Below are positions 1 to 5,245 of a stretch of 5,245 bases of DNA, in pieces. The DNA lies in the NCBI GenBank assembly GCA_017861095.1, contig JAGFXI010000218.1:1-5245 (forward strand), in the 5' to 3' direction. The notes under the pieces are model-generated. The model was given only the letters and a program-made list of their open reading frames with translations, ran no database searches and was not told the origin of the DNA. Source of the stretch: Deltaproteobacteria bacterium. Its GTDB lineage: Bacteria; Desulfobacterota; Syntrophobacteria; BM002. The position numbers and the translations under genes are program-made. Within the stretch, counting starts at the first letter, position 1, and each line of letters begins with the position of its first letter.

Positions 1-675
1 CACTATCCCCGGGAGGGAACTCCCCAGGGGGGAGTGATATCGCCGCTTGTGAGCAACATCTACCTGCATGAGGTGCTGGACGTCTGGTTCGAGCGCGAGG
101 TGCGTCCTCGGCTGGACGGAGAGGCGGTGTTGATCCGGTTTGCGGATGACTATGTGATTGTCTTTACTCATGAACGGGATGCGCGCCGGGTACAGGCTGT
201 GCTGCCGAAGCGATTCGGTAAGTACGGGCTCGCCCTTCACGAGGAGAAGACCCGGCTGGTGGACTTTCGCCGTCCTCCCAAGAATGGAGGCAAGTCGGCT
301 ACCTTCGACTTCCTTGGGTTCACCCATTACTGGGGCATGTCTCAGAAGGGCAACCGGGTAGTACAGCGCAAGACCGCCAAGAAGAAGCTGAAGCTGGCTG
401 TGCGCAGGGTGTACCAGTGGTGCAGGGTGAATCGCCACAGGCCCGTAAAGGAGCAGTGGGAGAGCCTGTGCCGGAAGATGCTGGGGCACTACGGCTTCTA
501 TGGGGTCACATTCAACGGCCGCAGTCTCAACCGCTTCGCCCAGCAGGTGAGGCGTGTCTGGTGGAAGTGGCTGAACCGGCGTTCGCGGGACAAGGATATG
601 CCGTGGGATCGGTTCCGCCGCCTTCTTGGGCGTTATCCGTTGCCGAGTCCGAGAATCGTCCACAGGTTCGCGTAG
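1..675 (+). CDS. ltrA: Group II intron reverse transcriptase/maturase, C-terminal part
   Basis: This is the intron-encoded protein that helps the intron RNA fold and splice and copies it into DNA during retrohoming. The frame is open from base 1, so the N-terminus is missing; the GTG at 34 is an internal valine. The 224 visible residues begin in the RT block with GTPQGGVISPL (residues 6-16). They continue through the polymerase catalytic box FADD (47-50, encoded at 139-150; YADD is commoner) and the FLGF segment. A basic maturase domain X follows (about 115-205), with the family-like stretch RPVKEQWESLCRKMLGHYGFYG. The protein ends at PRIVHRFA, without the C-terminal HNH endonuclease found in LtrA, so it belongs with the endonuclease-lacking bacterial types. 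No frameshift is seen in the visible part. The symbol is generic for this family. Confidence 0.92.
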   Translation, partial: HYPREGTPQGGVISPLVSNIYLHEVLDVWFEREVRPRLDGEAVLIRFADDYVIVFTHERDARRVQAVLPKRFGKYGLALHEEKTRLVDFRRPPKNGGKSATFDFLGFTHYWGMSQKGNRVVQRKTAKKKLKLAVRRVYQWCRVNRHRPVKEQWESLCRKMLGHYGFYGVTFNGRSLNRFAQQVRRVWWKWLNRRSRDKDMPWDRFRRLLGRYPLPSPRIVHRFA

Positions 676-692
676 CGAAGCCATACCCTGAG

Positions 693-765
693 GAACCGTA
701 TGCGTTAATCGCGCTCGTACGGATCTGTGGGGGCTCTGGGAGGGTAACCTCCCAGTTCTACCCGG
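693..765 (+). ncRNA. Group II intron domains V and VI
   Basis: Domain V, the catalytic hairpin, is read at 693-725. A lower helix pairs 693-701 with 717-725, a 2-nt bulge (UC) lies at 715-716, and GCG (702-704) pairs with CGC (712-714) above it. Domain VI follows at about 728-764. An 8-bp perfect stem CTGGGAGG (736-743) / CCTCCCAG (748-755) is closed by a GUAA tetraloop. A basal GGG (729-731) / CCC (761-763) pairing leaves A760 bulged as the probable lariat branch point. The position directly after the maturase stop supports the call. Domain V is not canonical: it starts GAACCG instead of GAGCCG, which puts an A opposite A723 in the catalytic triad region, and its bulge reads UC rather than the more usual AC. 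The fold was worked out by eye. Confidence 0.7.
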
Positions 766-804
766 AAGCCGGGGAAGAGCCCTGGGGGAGCGGCTTCCAG
801 CCGC
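764..804. repeat. Overlapping inverted repeats between intron end and lnt stop
   Basis: Two hairpins share bases here and cannot form together. One is GCGGCT (790-795) / AGCCGC (799-804) with a 3-nt loop. The other is GGAAGCCG (764-771) / CGGCTTCC (791-798). The short hairpin starts 7 bp beyond the lnt stop on the lnt side, so it could act as a transcript end for lnt, but no T-run follows it in that direction. It could also be part of the intron's insertion site. Its function is unassigned. Confidence 0.4.
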
Positions 805-811
805 GATTAGA

Positions 812-2389
812 TCATTTGCGGCGGTGGATAAGGGGGATGAGGAAGGCGATTCCGCTCACAAAGAGGCAACCGACGGCGACCCATCCGGACCCGACGGGCA
901 GGCTGCCGGTCAGACTTCCTTCCTCGAAGAGACCGGTCTCCTGGAGGATGCGACCTGACGGATCGATGAGGGCGGAGATGCCGGTATTGGCGCAGCGGAC
1001 CATGGGTACCCTGAGCTCGACGGTGCGGAGGAGCGCCATGGAGAGATGTTGGTAAGGGGCGCTTGTTCGGCCGAACCAGGCATCGTTGGTGATGTTCACG
1101 AGGAGGTTGGCGCCGTGCTGGACGAGATCTCGGCTCAGCTCCGGAAAGATCGCTTCATAGCAGATGAGAATGCCTGGCCTCGCGGCGCCGAGGTTCATGA
1201 CCGCCGGCCGATCGCCGGCGGCGAAGTCCCCCGTCGCCTCCACCAGGCGGTGGACAAAGAAGAGGACGCTCTGGAGGGGAACGTACTCGCCGAAGGGAAC
1301 GAGGTGCCTCTTGTCGTAGTACCCCCCAAGCCGCCCCCGGTCGTCAAGGAGATAGGCCCGGTTGTAAAACCTGAGGCGGTCCCCCTGACGCCGGACGGCA
1401 GGGCTTCCGAAGAGGAGCGGGGTCTGGAGAGACTGGAGCTCCAGGATGAGGACCCGGCTGAGCTCCCCCTCGCCGAGGAAGTAGAAGGGAGTTGCTGTCT
1501 CCGGCCAGACGACGAGCTGGGGATGGTCGCGCTCCACCGCCTCCCTGGTGAGCCGCAGGTAGCGCTCCAGAGTAGCCTGCTGGAAGGCCGGCTCCCATTT
1601 GGTCTCTTGAGAGATGTTGCCCTGGATGAGGGAAACCTTTATGGAGGCAGAGGATGAGGTTTCGAGCGTGCCGAGGCGCCAGCGGCCGTAGCCGTACTGA
1701 CCGAGGATGATGGCCGCGGCGAGAGCTACCGGGACGATGGAGGCGAGGATCTTTCTCCGCTCCATGAAAGTTGCGAGCCCCTGGAAGAGGAGGGCGTTCA
1801 CTGCCACCAGGAGAAAGGATATCCCGGCGACGCCTGTCAGGTCGGCCAGCTGGATGAGGGAAAGGAAACGGTGCTGGCTGTATCCGAGGTTTTCCCAGGG
1901 GAACCCGCTGAAGAGCCAGCCCCGCGTATGCTCCAGGGCCACCCAAAGAAAGGGCGTCGCGAGAAGCCACGGAAGCCCTCGCGTTCGAAGCCAGCTCAGC
2001 CCCGCGCAGAAGAAGCCGGGGTAGAGGGCCAGGTATGCCACCAGCAGGAAACAGACGGCAACGCTCGCCACGAACGGCAGGTTGCCGTAATGGTTGACGA
2101 CGAAGACGATCCAGTAGAGGAGGGTCAAGCCTTGGACGAGCCCAGCAAACCAGCCCAGCTTGAAGCATGTCGCGGGTTGCGCGGATTGGACGACAAAGAG
2201 AAGAGGAAGGAGGGCGGCCCAGGCCAGAGGGCCGACGCTGTATACAGGAAAAGAGAGAGTGAGAAGGAGTCCCGCAGCGCCGCTCAGGAGGATCGCCTTG
2301 CGGTCAGGGAGAGAGAGTCGCAGCATACCCGGAATTTCCTCACAGTTGGCCGTGCCCGGAGGTAGGGGGGTCTGCGGCGCAAAGCGCAT
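812..2389 (-). CDS. lnt: Apolipoprotein N-acyltransferase
   Basis: Lnt is the inner-membrane enzyme that moves an acyl chain from a phospholipid to the N-terminal Cys of apolipoproteins, the last step after Lgt and LspA. The 525 residues have a multi-span hydrophobic N-terminal half (about 32-230), including the family-like GFPWENLGYSQ (162-172). A periplasmic nitrilase-fold domain follows (about 248-490), then a C-terminal membrane segment (about 502-521) ending IHRRK. The catalytic triad is visible: E297 in WPET, K360 in YYDKRHLVPFGEYVP, C410 in ILICYE. E368 and E412 match other conserved glutamates. The ATG at 2389 has AGAGG 6 nt upstream. The ATG at 2326 (residue 22, MLRLSLPDR) is a fair alternative: it has GAGGA about 10 nt upstream and gives 504 aa, near the usual 510, while the first 21 residues are Pro-rich and not family-like. 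The gene lies downstream of a corC-like gene, a common pairing. Confidence 0.96.
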   Translation of the reverse strand: MRFAPQTPLPPGTANCEEIPGMLRLSLPDRKAILLSGAAGLLLTLSFPVYSVGPLAWAALLPLLFVVQSAQPATCFKLGWFAGLVQGLTLLYWIVFVVNHYGNLPFVASVAVCFLLVAYLALYPGFFCAGLSWLRTRGLPWLLATPFLWVALEHTRGWLFSGFPWENLGYSQHRFLSLIQLADLTGVAGISFLLVAVNALLFQGLATFMERRKILASIVPVALAAAIILGQYGYGRWRLGTLETSSSASIKVSLIQGNISQETKWEPAFQQATLERYLRLTREAVERDHPQLVVWPETATPFYFLGEGELSRVLILELQSLQTPLLFGSPAVRRQGDRLRFYNRAYLLDDRGRLGGYYDKRHLVPFGEYVPLQSVLFFVHRLVEATGDFAAGDRPAVMNLGAARPGILICYEAIFPELSRDLVQHGANLLVNITNDAWFGRTSAPYQHLSMALLRTVELRVPMVRCANTGISALIDPSGRILQETGLFEEGSLTGSLPVGSGWVAVGCLFVSGIAFLIPLIHRRK

Positions 2390-2576
2390 GCGGAGCCTCT
2401 ACCTTCTTCTGGTCAAAGAAAGGCCCCCCAGGCTTGCCGGCACAACCCCGCCCAAAGGCCTGGCCTCGCTCTCCACTATCAATGGCGCGACCACGCCTCG
2501 GCGTGCCACCTTTGCAAAGCAGATCTCCCTGACTCGCGCCATGGGATCGCAGCAGATGGTTCGTGCATAATCCGGG

Positions 2577-3446
2577 CTAGGCACTGGCGGGGGTTTCATG
2601 GGAGCCGGTCCGCGGGTCGTGGAGCCTCACCCGGACGGTGTGGATTTTCCGGGCGTCAGCCGACTCGACGGTCATCTCGAGGGGGGCGTATTCAATGGTC
2701 TCTCGGGGTTGGGGAACCCGGCCCAGGAGGTTGATGATGAACCCTCCGACCGACTCGAAATTCCCCTCCGGGATCTGTACTCCGAGACGCTCTGCCAGCT
2801 CCTCGATATCCAGGCGAGCATCCACCAGCAGATCACCGTCAGGGGTGGGAGTGATGCGACGTTCCTCCGCGTCGTGCTCATCGCGGATCTCGCCGACGAT
2901 CTCCTCCAGGATGTCCTCGATGGTCACCAAGCCGGCGAAGCCGCCGTACTCGTCGATGACGATCGCCATGTGCGACTTTCGATCCCGAAGCTCCTTCAGG
3001 AGCTGACTGATTTTCTTGGTCTCGGGGACAAAATGGGGGGTACGGAGGAGACCCCTGAGATCCACCTGCTCCTGGCCCCAATAGGCGAGGAGATCTTTGA
3101 CGTGGAGGATGCCGACGATATTGTCGCTGCTCTCGCTGTAGACTGGAATCCGGGAATGGCCTTTTTTGATAGCCGCATCGAGTAAGGTCCCGATCGCGGT
3201 ATCGGAGCTGGCGGCAACGACCTCGGTTCGAGGCACCATGATCTCCCGGACGGTCGTGTCTCGGAAGGAGAGGATGCTCTGGATCATCTCTCCTTCGTCT
3301 TCGCTGATGATCCCTTCCTGCTCTCCGGCATCGATGAGATGCTGGATCTCCCGCTCGATGTCAGGATGTGAAAACTCTCTCCGACGCCTCATGCTCAACA
3401 TGCCGGCGAGTTTATGCCAGAGACTGGTAGCGAACCCTTCTGCCAA
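2577..3446 (-). CDS. corC: CorC/HlyC-family CBS-domain protein
   Basis: This is a soluble CBS-pair protein of the CorC (YbeX)/HlyC group, linked in the literature to Mg/Co tolerance and efflux; its exact role here is inferred. From the chosen start it has a basic helical N-terminus (RRRREFSHPDIEREIQHL) and an acidic linker. A CBS pair follows: IMVPRTEVVA to VGILHVKDLL, then PHFVPETKKISQLL to YGGFAGLVTIEDILEEIVGEI. After these comes a CorC_HlyC C-terminal domain (DGDLLVDARLDIEELAERLG to VGGFIINLLGRVPQ). The DUF21 membrane domain of larger relatives is absent. The frame is open to a TTG at 3509, but that codon has no clear Shine-Dalgarno and lies only about 12 nt after the predicted transcription start. 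The TTG at 3444-3446 has GAGGA 5 nt upstream and is preferred; the ATG at 3399-3401 is another option. It is followed by lnt after 187 bp. Confidence 0.9.
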   Translation of the reverse strand: MAEGFATSLWHKLAGMLSMRRRREFSHPDIEREIQHLIDAGEQEGIISEDEGEMIQSILSFRDTTVREIMVPRTEVVAASSDTAIGTLLDAAIKKGHSRIPVYSESSDNIVGILHVKDLLAYWGQEQVDLRGLLRTPHFVPETKKISQLLKELRDRKSHMAIVIDEYGGFAGLVTIEDILEEIVGEIRDEHDAEERRITPTPDGDLLVDARLDIEELAERLGVQIPEGNFESVGGFIINLLGRVPQPRETIEYAPLEMTVESADARKIHTVRVRLHDPRTGSHETPASA

Positions 3447-3527
3447 AGATGTCCTCAATTCAATACCCTGCTCGGCAGAGCGAAAACCTCCGGGTTGCCC
3501 CGGTGGCAACGACCCCGGAATGATCCA

Positions 3528-3557
3528 ATCTTAACTACCGGTTTTTCCTTTTGTCAA
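3528..3557 (-). promoter_or_regulatory. Candidate sigma70 promoter for corC-lnt
   Basis: On the - strand a perfect -35 TTGACA (3557-3552) is followed after 18 bp by TAAGAT (3533-3528), which matches 4 of 6 bases of the -10 consensus. The spacer is locally A-rich in otherwise GC-rich DNA. The -35 box overlaps the speB stop codon. Transcription would start near 3521 and read into corC, giving corC-lnt expression separate from the polyamine genes. No operator is evident. Confidence 0.55.
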
Positions 3558-4366
3558 ATCCGGGCCGCCGACCGGTAAGCGAGGATCTTGAAGACGAGCT
3601 TGGCGGCGAGGTAGTCCGGGGCGGGATTCCCGGGTTGCGGGCAGAGCTCCATGACATCCGCCCCAACGAGACGCCGCCGTTGACACACGAGGCGGACGAG
3701 GTCGAGGATCTCATACCAGTGGAGACCGCCTGGTTCAGGGGTGCCCACTGCCGGCATCTCGGCGGGATCGAAGACATCGAGGTCCACGGTGAGATACACC
3801 TCGGGGCCGAGGTGGGCGAGAACCTCCTCCTGCCAGTTGGGCCGCCGTCGGATTTCTCCGGCGTAAAACACGGGAAGGTTTCGCTCCCGGAGCCACCGAT
3901 GCTCTTCCACACTCAGGGCGCGAATGCCCACTGAGACCAGGGAGCCATACTCGCTCGCAAGGCGCATGACGCAGGCGTTGGAGTAGGAAGTCCCCTGATA
4001 CGTCTCCCGCAGATCGCAATGGGCATCCAGGTGGAGGATCGAGAGACGTTCGGCTTTCCCGGCTACCGCCTGGATTATCCCCAGGGAGAGCAGGTGTTCG
4101 CCTCCGAGCATGAGTGGAAAGAGACCCCTGGCGAGGATCTGCTCTCCCAAGGAGCGGACCCGCGCCACCATGGCAGTGGGCCCGCCCGCGTCCACCTCCA
4201 CCTCGTCGAGGGTAGCGACCCCGAGCTCCTGCATCTCCCGGCCGGTTTCTTCGTCGAAGAGCTCGAGCTGCTGCGAAGCGCGCAGGATGGCGGCTGGACC
4301 CTGACGGGTGCCGGAGAGGTAGGTGGTCGTGGCATCGTACGGCACGGGAACGATTAGCACTCTCAT
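3554..4366 (-). CDS. speB: Agmatinase-family ureohydrolase
   Basis: This is a binuclear-Mn enzyme of the arginase/agmatinase fold that releases urea from a guanidino substrate. Agmatine (to putrescine) is likeliest because a SAM decarboxylase gene lies just upstream; N1-aminopropylagmatine (to spermidine) is also possible. The 270 residues carry all six metal ligands: H91 in GGEH, D114/H116/D118 in DAHCD, and D195/D197 in TVDLDVFDP. Their spacing is the same as in E. coli SpeB. Family elements PYDATTTYLSGTRQGP near the start, GTPEPGGL, and DVMELCPQPG also fit. The family usually has His after the metal loop (YSHACVM); here it reads YSNACVM, with N130. The ATG at 4366 was chosen because MRVLIVPVPYD is where family members usually begin and AAGGA lies 10 nt upstream. 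An ATG at 4465 would add 33 low-complexity, Ala-rich residues and has no Shine-Dalgarno. Arginase or guanidinobutyrase activity cannot be excluded. Confidence 0.85.
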   Translation of the reverse strand: MRVLIVPVPYDATTTYLSGTRQGPAAILRASQQLELFDEETGREMQELGVATLDEVEVDAGGPTAMVARVRSLGEQILARGLFPLMLGGEHLLSLGIIQAVAGKAERLSILHLDAHCDLRETYQGTSYSNACVMRLASEYGSLVSVGIRALSVEEHRWLRERNLPVFYAGEIRRRPNWQEEVLAHLGPEVYLTVDLDVFDPAEMPAVGTPEPGGLHWYEILDLVRLVCQRRRLVGADVMELCPQPGNPAPDYLAAKLVFKILAYRSAARI

Positions 4367-4513
4367 GGTCTGCGGGTCCTTGACCGCGGCGGCCGCACCG
4401 CCGAAAGCCGCTGCACCCGTGGCGAGAGGGAGAGAGCATGGATGATGGGGGTTTTGCGCTATCATGGCGGGTGGAGGTCGGTTGCGGAGTGCCTGTTGCC
4501 CCCGCGTTGTCTA

Positions 4514-4542
4514 TTCTTACTGACGCAAAGGTCTTGGTCCAA
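4514..4542 (-). promoter_or_regulatory. Weak candidate promoter upstream of speB
   Basis: On the - strand TTGGAC (4542-4537) is followed after 17 bp by TAAGAA (4519-4514), in a locally AT-richer patch. Each box matches only 3 of 6 consensus bases. The -35 box lies inside an 11-bp palindrome, CTTGG-N-CCAAG (4533-4543), and a GTTG-TTT-CAAC repeat follows at 4546-4556. A repressor could cover this spot. It would give speB a leader of about 140 nt. Confidence 0.25.
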
Positions 4543-4585
4543 GTCGTTGAAACAACCGGACCGTTCTTCCTCCTGAGCGCCGACC

Positions 4586-4630
4586 GGATACAAGTCATCA
4601 GGGGGCGGAGAAACGGTGGCGACCCTATCC
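4586..4630 (-). promoter_or_regulatory. Structured RNA element in the speB leader (unassigned)
   Basis: On the - strand GGATAGGGT (4630-4622) can pair with ACTT-G-TATCC (4595-4586) as nine pairs (two of them G-U) around one bulged G. The loop begins with CGCC directly after the 5' strand and ends with CTGATG directly before the 3' strand. This is the arrangement around P1 of fluoride (crcB) riboswitches. The internal P2 hairpin, the AAAC stretch and a full GGCG pseudoknot partner are not seen, so a crcB call is not made. Confidence 0.3.
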
Positions 4631-4798
4631 GCGTCTTCCGGCCTTTCCGGCCGATATAACCTGCCACGAGCTCAATCGACTCGAGACCAGCCCTCCATCT
4701 CGATAACCCATGGAAGAGGAAGATAGGGCGGCTTTCCCGACCCCGCCTCGACAGATGAAGGCTCGGTCGGGCAAGCCCCACCCGCCCCGTCGGGGGGT

Positions 4799-5245
4799 TC
4801 AGCAGGGCTCGGCGCGAACGCGGTCCTCCTGAACGATCCGGGCGGTGACACGGATGTTTTTCGGAAACTCCAGACCACGGTCGAGCACTTTGGTTTCGCT
4901 CTTCGCCACCGCGAACATCTTTTCCACGTAAGCTATGGCCCGGGCGGCATCGAAATTCTTACAGGAAAAAATGTCCAGGCTGAGATAGCCCTTGTCAGGG
5001 AAGGTGTGAATGCTGATGTGGCTCTCAGCAATCAGGACAAAGCCCGAAATCCCCCAATCCTCCGGCTTGTTGGCCCCGTCATAACGAAAGACGTAGGGGG
5101 GCATGATTTTGGTCATACCCATATGGGCGGGGTACTCACTCAAGAAATTGTAAATGAGCGACAGATCCTCGAGGCGGCTCCGGTCGCAACCGTAGCCGTC
5201 AACCATAAGGTGCATACCAAAACCGTACTCAGGCTTTCTCAATTT
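4799..5245 (-). CDS. speD: S-adenosylmethionine decarboxylase proenzyme, class 1B (5' end may lie outside)
   Basis: This pyruvoyl enzyme decarboxylates S-adenosylmethionine to give the aminopropyl donor for spermidine. The frame is open to the window edge; a TTG at 5242 gives 147 residues, and numbering here starts there. The proenzyme cuts itself between E73 and S74 in the signature AESHISIHTFP, and S74 becomes the pyruvoyl group. H79 and C94 (DIFSCKNFD) fall 5 and 20 residues after that Ser, exactly as His68 and Cys83 follow Ser63 in the Thermotoga maritima enzyme. The N-terminal GMHLMVDGYGCD matches the usual (G)xHLxxDxYGC opening of small bacterial SpeD/SpeH. That places the true start close to the edge, either at this TTG, at the ATG of residue 10, or a few codons beyond the window. 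Family members are about 120-150 aa, so the gene is nearly complete. It lies upstream of the speB-like gene on the same strand. Confidence 0.93.
   Translation of the reverse strand, partial: KLRKPEYGFGMHLMVDGYGCDRSRLEDLSLIYNFLSEYPAHMGMTKIMPPYVFRYDGANKPEDWGISGFVLIAESHISIHTFPDKGYLSLDIFSCKNFDAARAIAYVEKMFAVAKSETKVLDRGLEFPKNIRVTARIVQEDRVRAEPC

Larger units (their letters stand above)
1..767 (+). mobile_element. Group II intron, 3' portion (5' part outside window)
   Basis: A group II intron is a self-splicing ribozyme and retroelement that encodes its own reverse transcriptase/maturase. Visible here are the C-terminal part of that protein (open from base 1 to the stop at 673-675), a domain V-like hairpin at 693-725 and a domain VI-like hairpin with a candidate bulged branch-point A at 760. 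This is the normal order at an intron 3' end. The 3' boundary is estimated at about 765-768 from the usual 7-8 nt spacing after the branch A, and the flanking exon is not known. The element sits in intergenic DNA, tail to tail with lnt, which it does not interrupt. The 5' half, with domains I-IV and the start of the protein, lies outside the window. Confidence 0.8.
4367..4798. other. 432-bp non-coding spacer between speD and speB
   Basis: No recognisable gene is seen on either strand. The longer open frames here are out-of-frame extensions of the neighbours. Read on the - strand it holds, in order: GC-rich inverted repeats just after the speD stop (CCCC-GAC-GGGG, no T-run); a 5-bp hairpin CGGCC/GGCCG with a GGAAA loop (4653-4639); a structured element at 4630-4586; an AGGAGG motif (4574-4569) with no start codon at normal spacing; two adjacent small palindromes (4556-4533); and a weak promoter-like pair (4542-4514). 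The length and the density of inverted repeats suggest an untranslated leader for speB, or a speD 3' end followed by a separate speB promoter. Confidence 0.5.

Noticed and set aside
1..767. Class C intron placed after a terminator hairpin
   Set aside because: Class C introns abut the hairpin with their 5' end, but here the nearby hairpin is on the 3' side. The 5' end is not in the window.
417..1055. 212-codon + frame running from the maturase through intron domains V and VI into the lnt end
   Set aside because: It reads the maturase in the wrong frame and then structured intron RNA; the intact maturase frame explains the region.
1046..1657. 203-codon frame on the + strand opposite lnt
   Set aside because: It is antisense to the Lnt catalytic domain, is rich in Glu, Pro, Val and Leu without motifs, and has no plausible start signal.
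2399..2599. 66-codon frame on the - strand between corC and lnt
   Set aside because: It starts inside the corC end with no Shine-Dalgarno and resembles no family I recognise. A frame this short is expected by chance in GC-rich DNA.
4586..4630. Confident fluoride (crcB) riboswitch
   Set aside because: The P2 hairpin, the AAAC stretch and a full GGCG partner are missing, and the downstream gene is not fluoride-related. Kept only as an unassigned structured element.
3735..4781. 348-codon frame on the - strand overlapping speB
   Set aside because: It runs out of frame through the well-supported speB and has the Arg/Pro/Ser-rich, domain-free composition of a GC-rich shadow frame.
4770..4798. Intrinsic terminator just after speD
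   Set aside because: GC-rich inverted repeats are present (CCCC-GAC-GGGG), but no T-run follows on the - strand and the stem is only 4 bp.

Overview
This window looks like GC-rich chromosomal DNA from a Gram-negative (diderm) bacterium. Apolipoprotein N-acyltransferase (Lnt) sits beside a CorC-type CBS protein, a common pairing in Gram-negative genomes (ybeX-lnt in E. coli). The protein style fits a deltaproteobacterial, NC10 or Nitrospirota-like lineage, but the sequence alone does not settle this.

Layout. At the left edge (1 to about 767, + strand) is the 3' part of a group II intron. It holds the C-terminal half of its reverse transcriptase/maturase, then the intron's domain V and VI RNA hairpins. 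The rest of the intron lies outside the window. All other genes are on the - strand and read from right to left: a class 1B S-adenosylmethionine decarboxylase (speD/speH type, running off the right edge), a 432-bp non-coding stretch with several inverted repeats, an agmatinase-family ureohydrolase (speB-like), a CorC/HlyC-type CBS protein, and lnt. The intron and lnt point at each other tail to tail. The intron end lies about 44 bp beyond the lnt stop, in intergenic DNA, so no visible gene is broken.

How the genes work together. speD and speB supply polyamine synthesis. SpeD makes decarboxylated SAM, the aminopropyl donor. SpeB removes urea from agmatine (giving putrescine) or possibly from N1-aminopropylagmatine (giving spermidine directly). 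No spermidine synthase or arginine decarboxylase is in view. corC and lnt form a second unit, probably with its own sigma70-type promoter overlapping the speB stop codon. Lnt completes lipoprotein acylation in the inner membrane, and the CorC-like protein is a soluble CBS protein usually linked to Mg/Co handling.

I found no convincing new multi-gene system. The items most worth checking are: an apparently decayed intron domain V; an Asn in place of a normally conserved active-site His in the ureohydrolase; and the structured speD-speB spacer, which carries a partial fluoride-riboswitch-like core without the full consensus.
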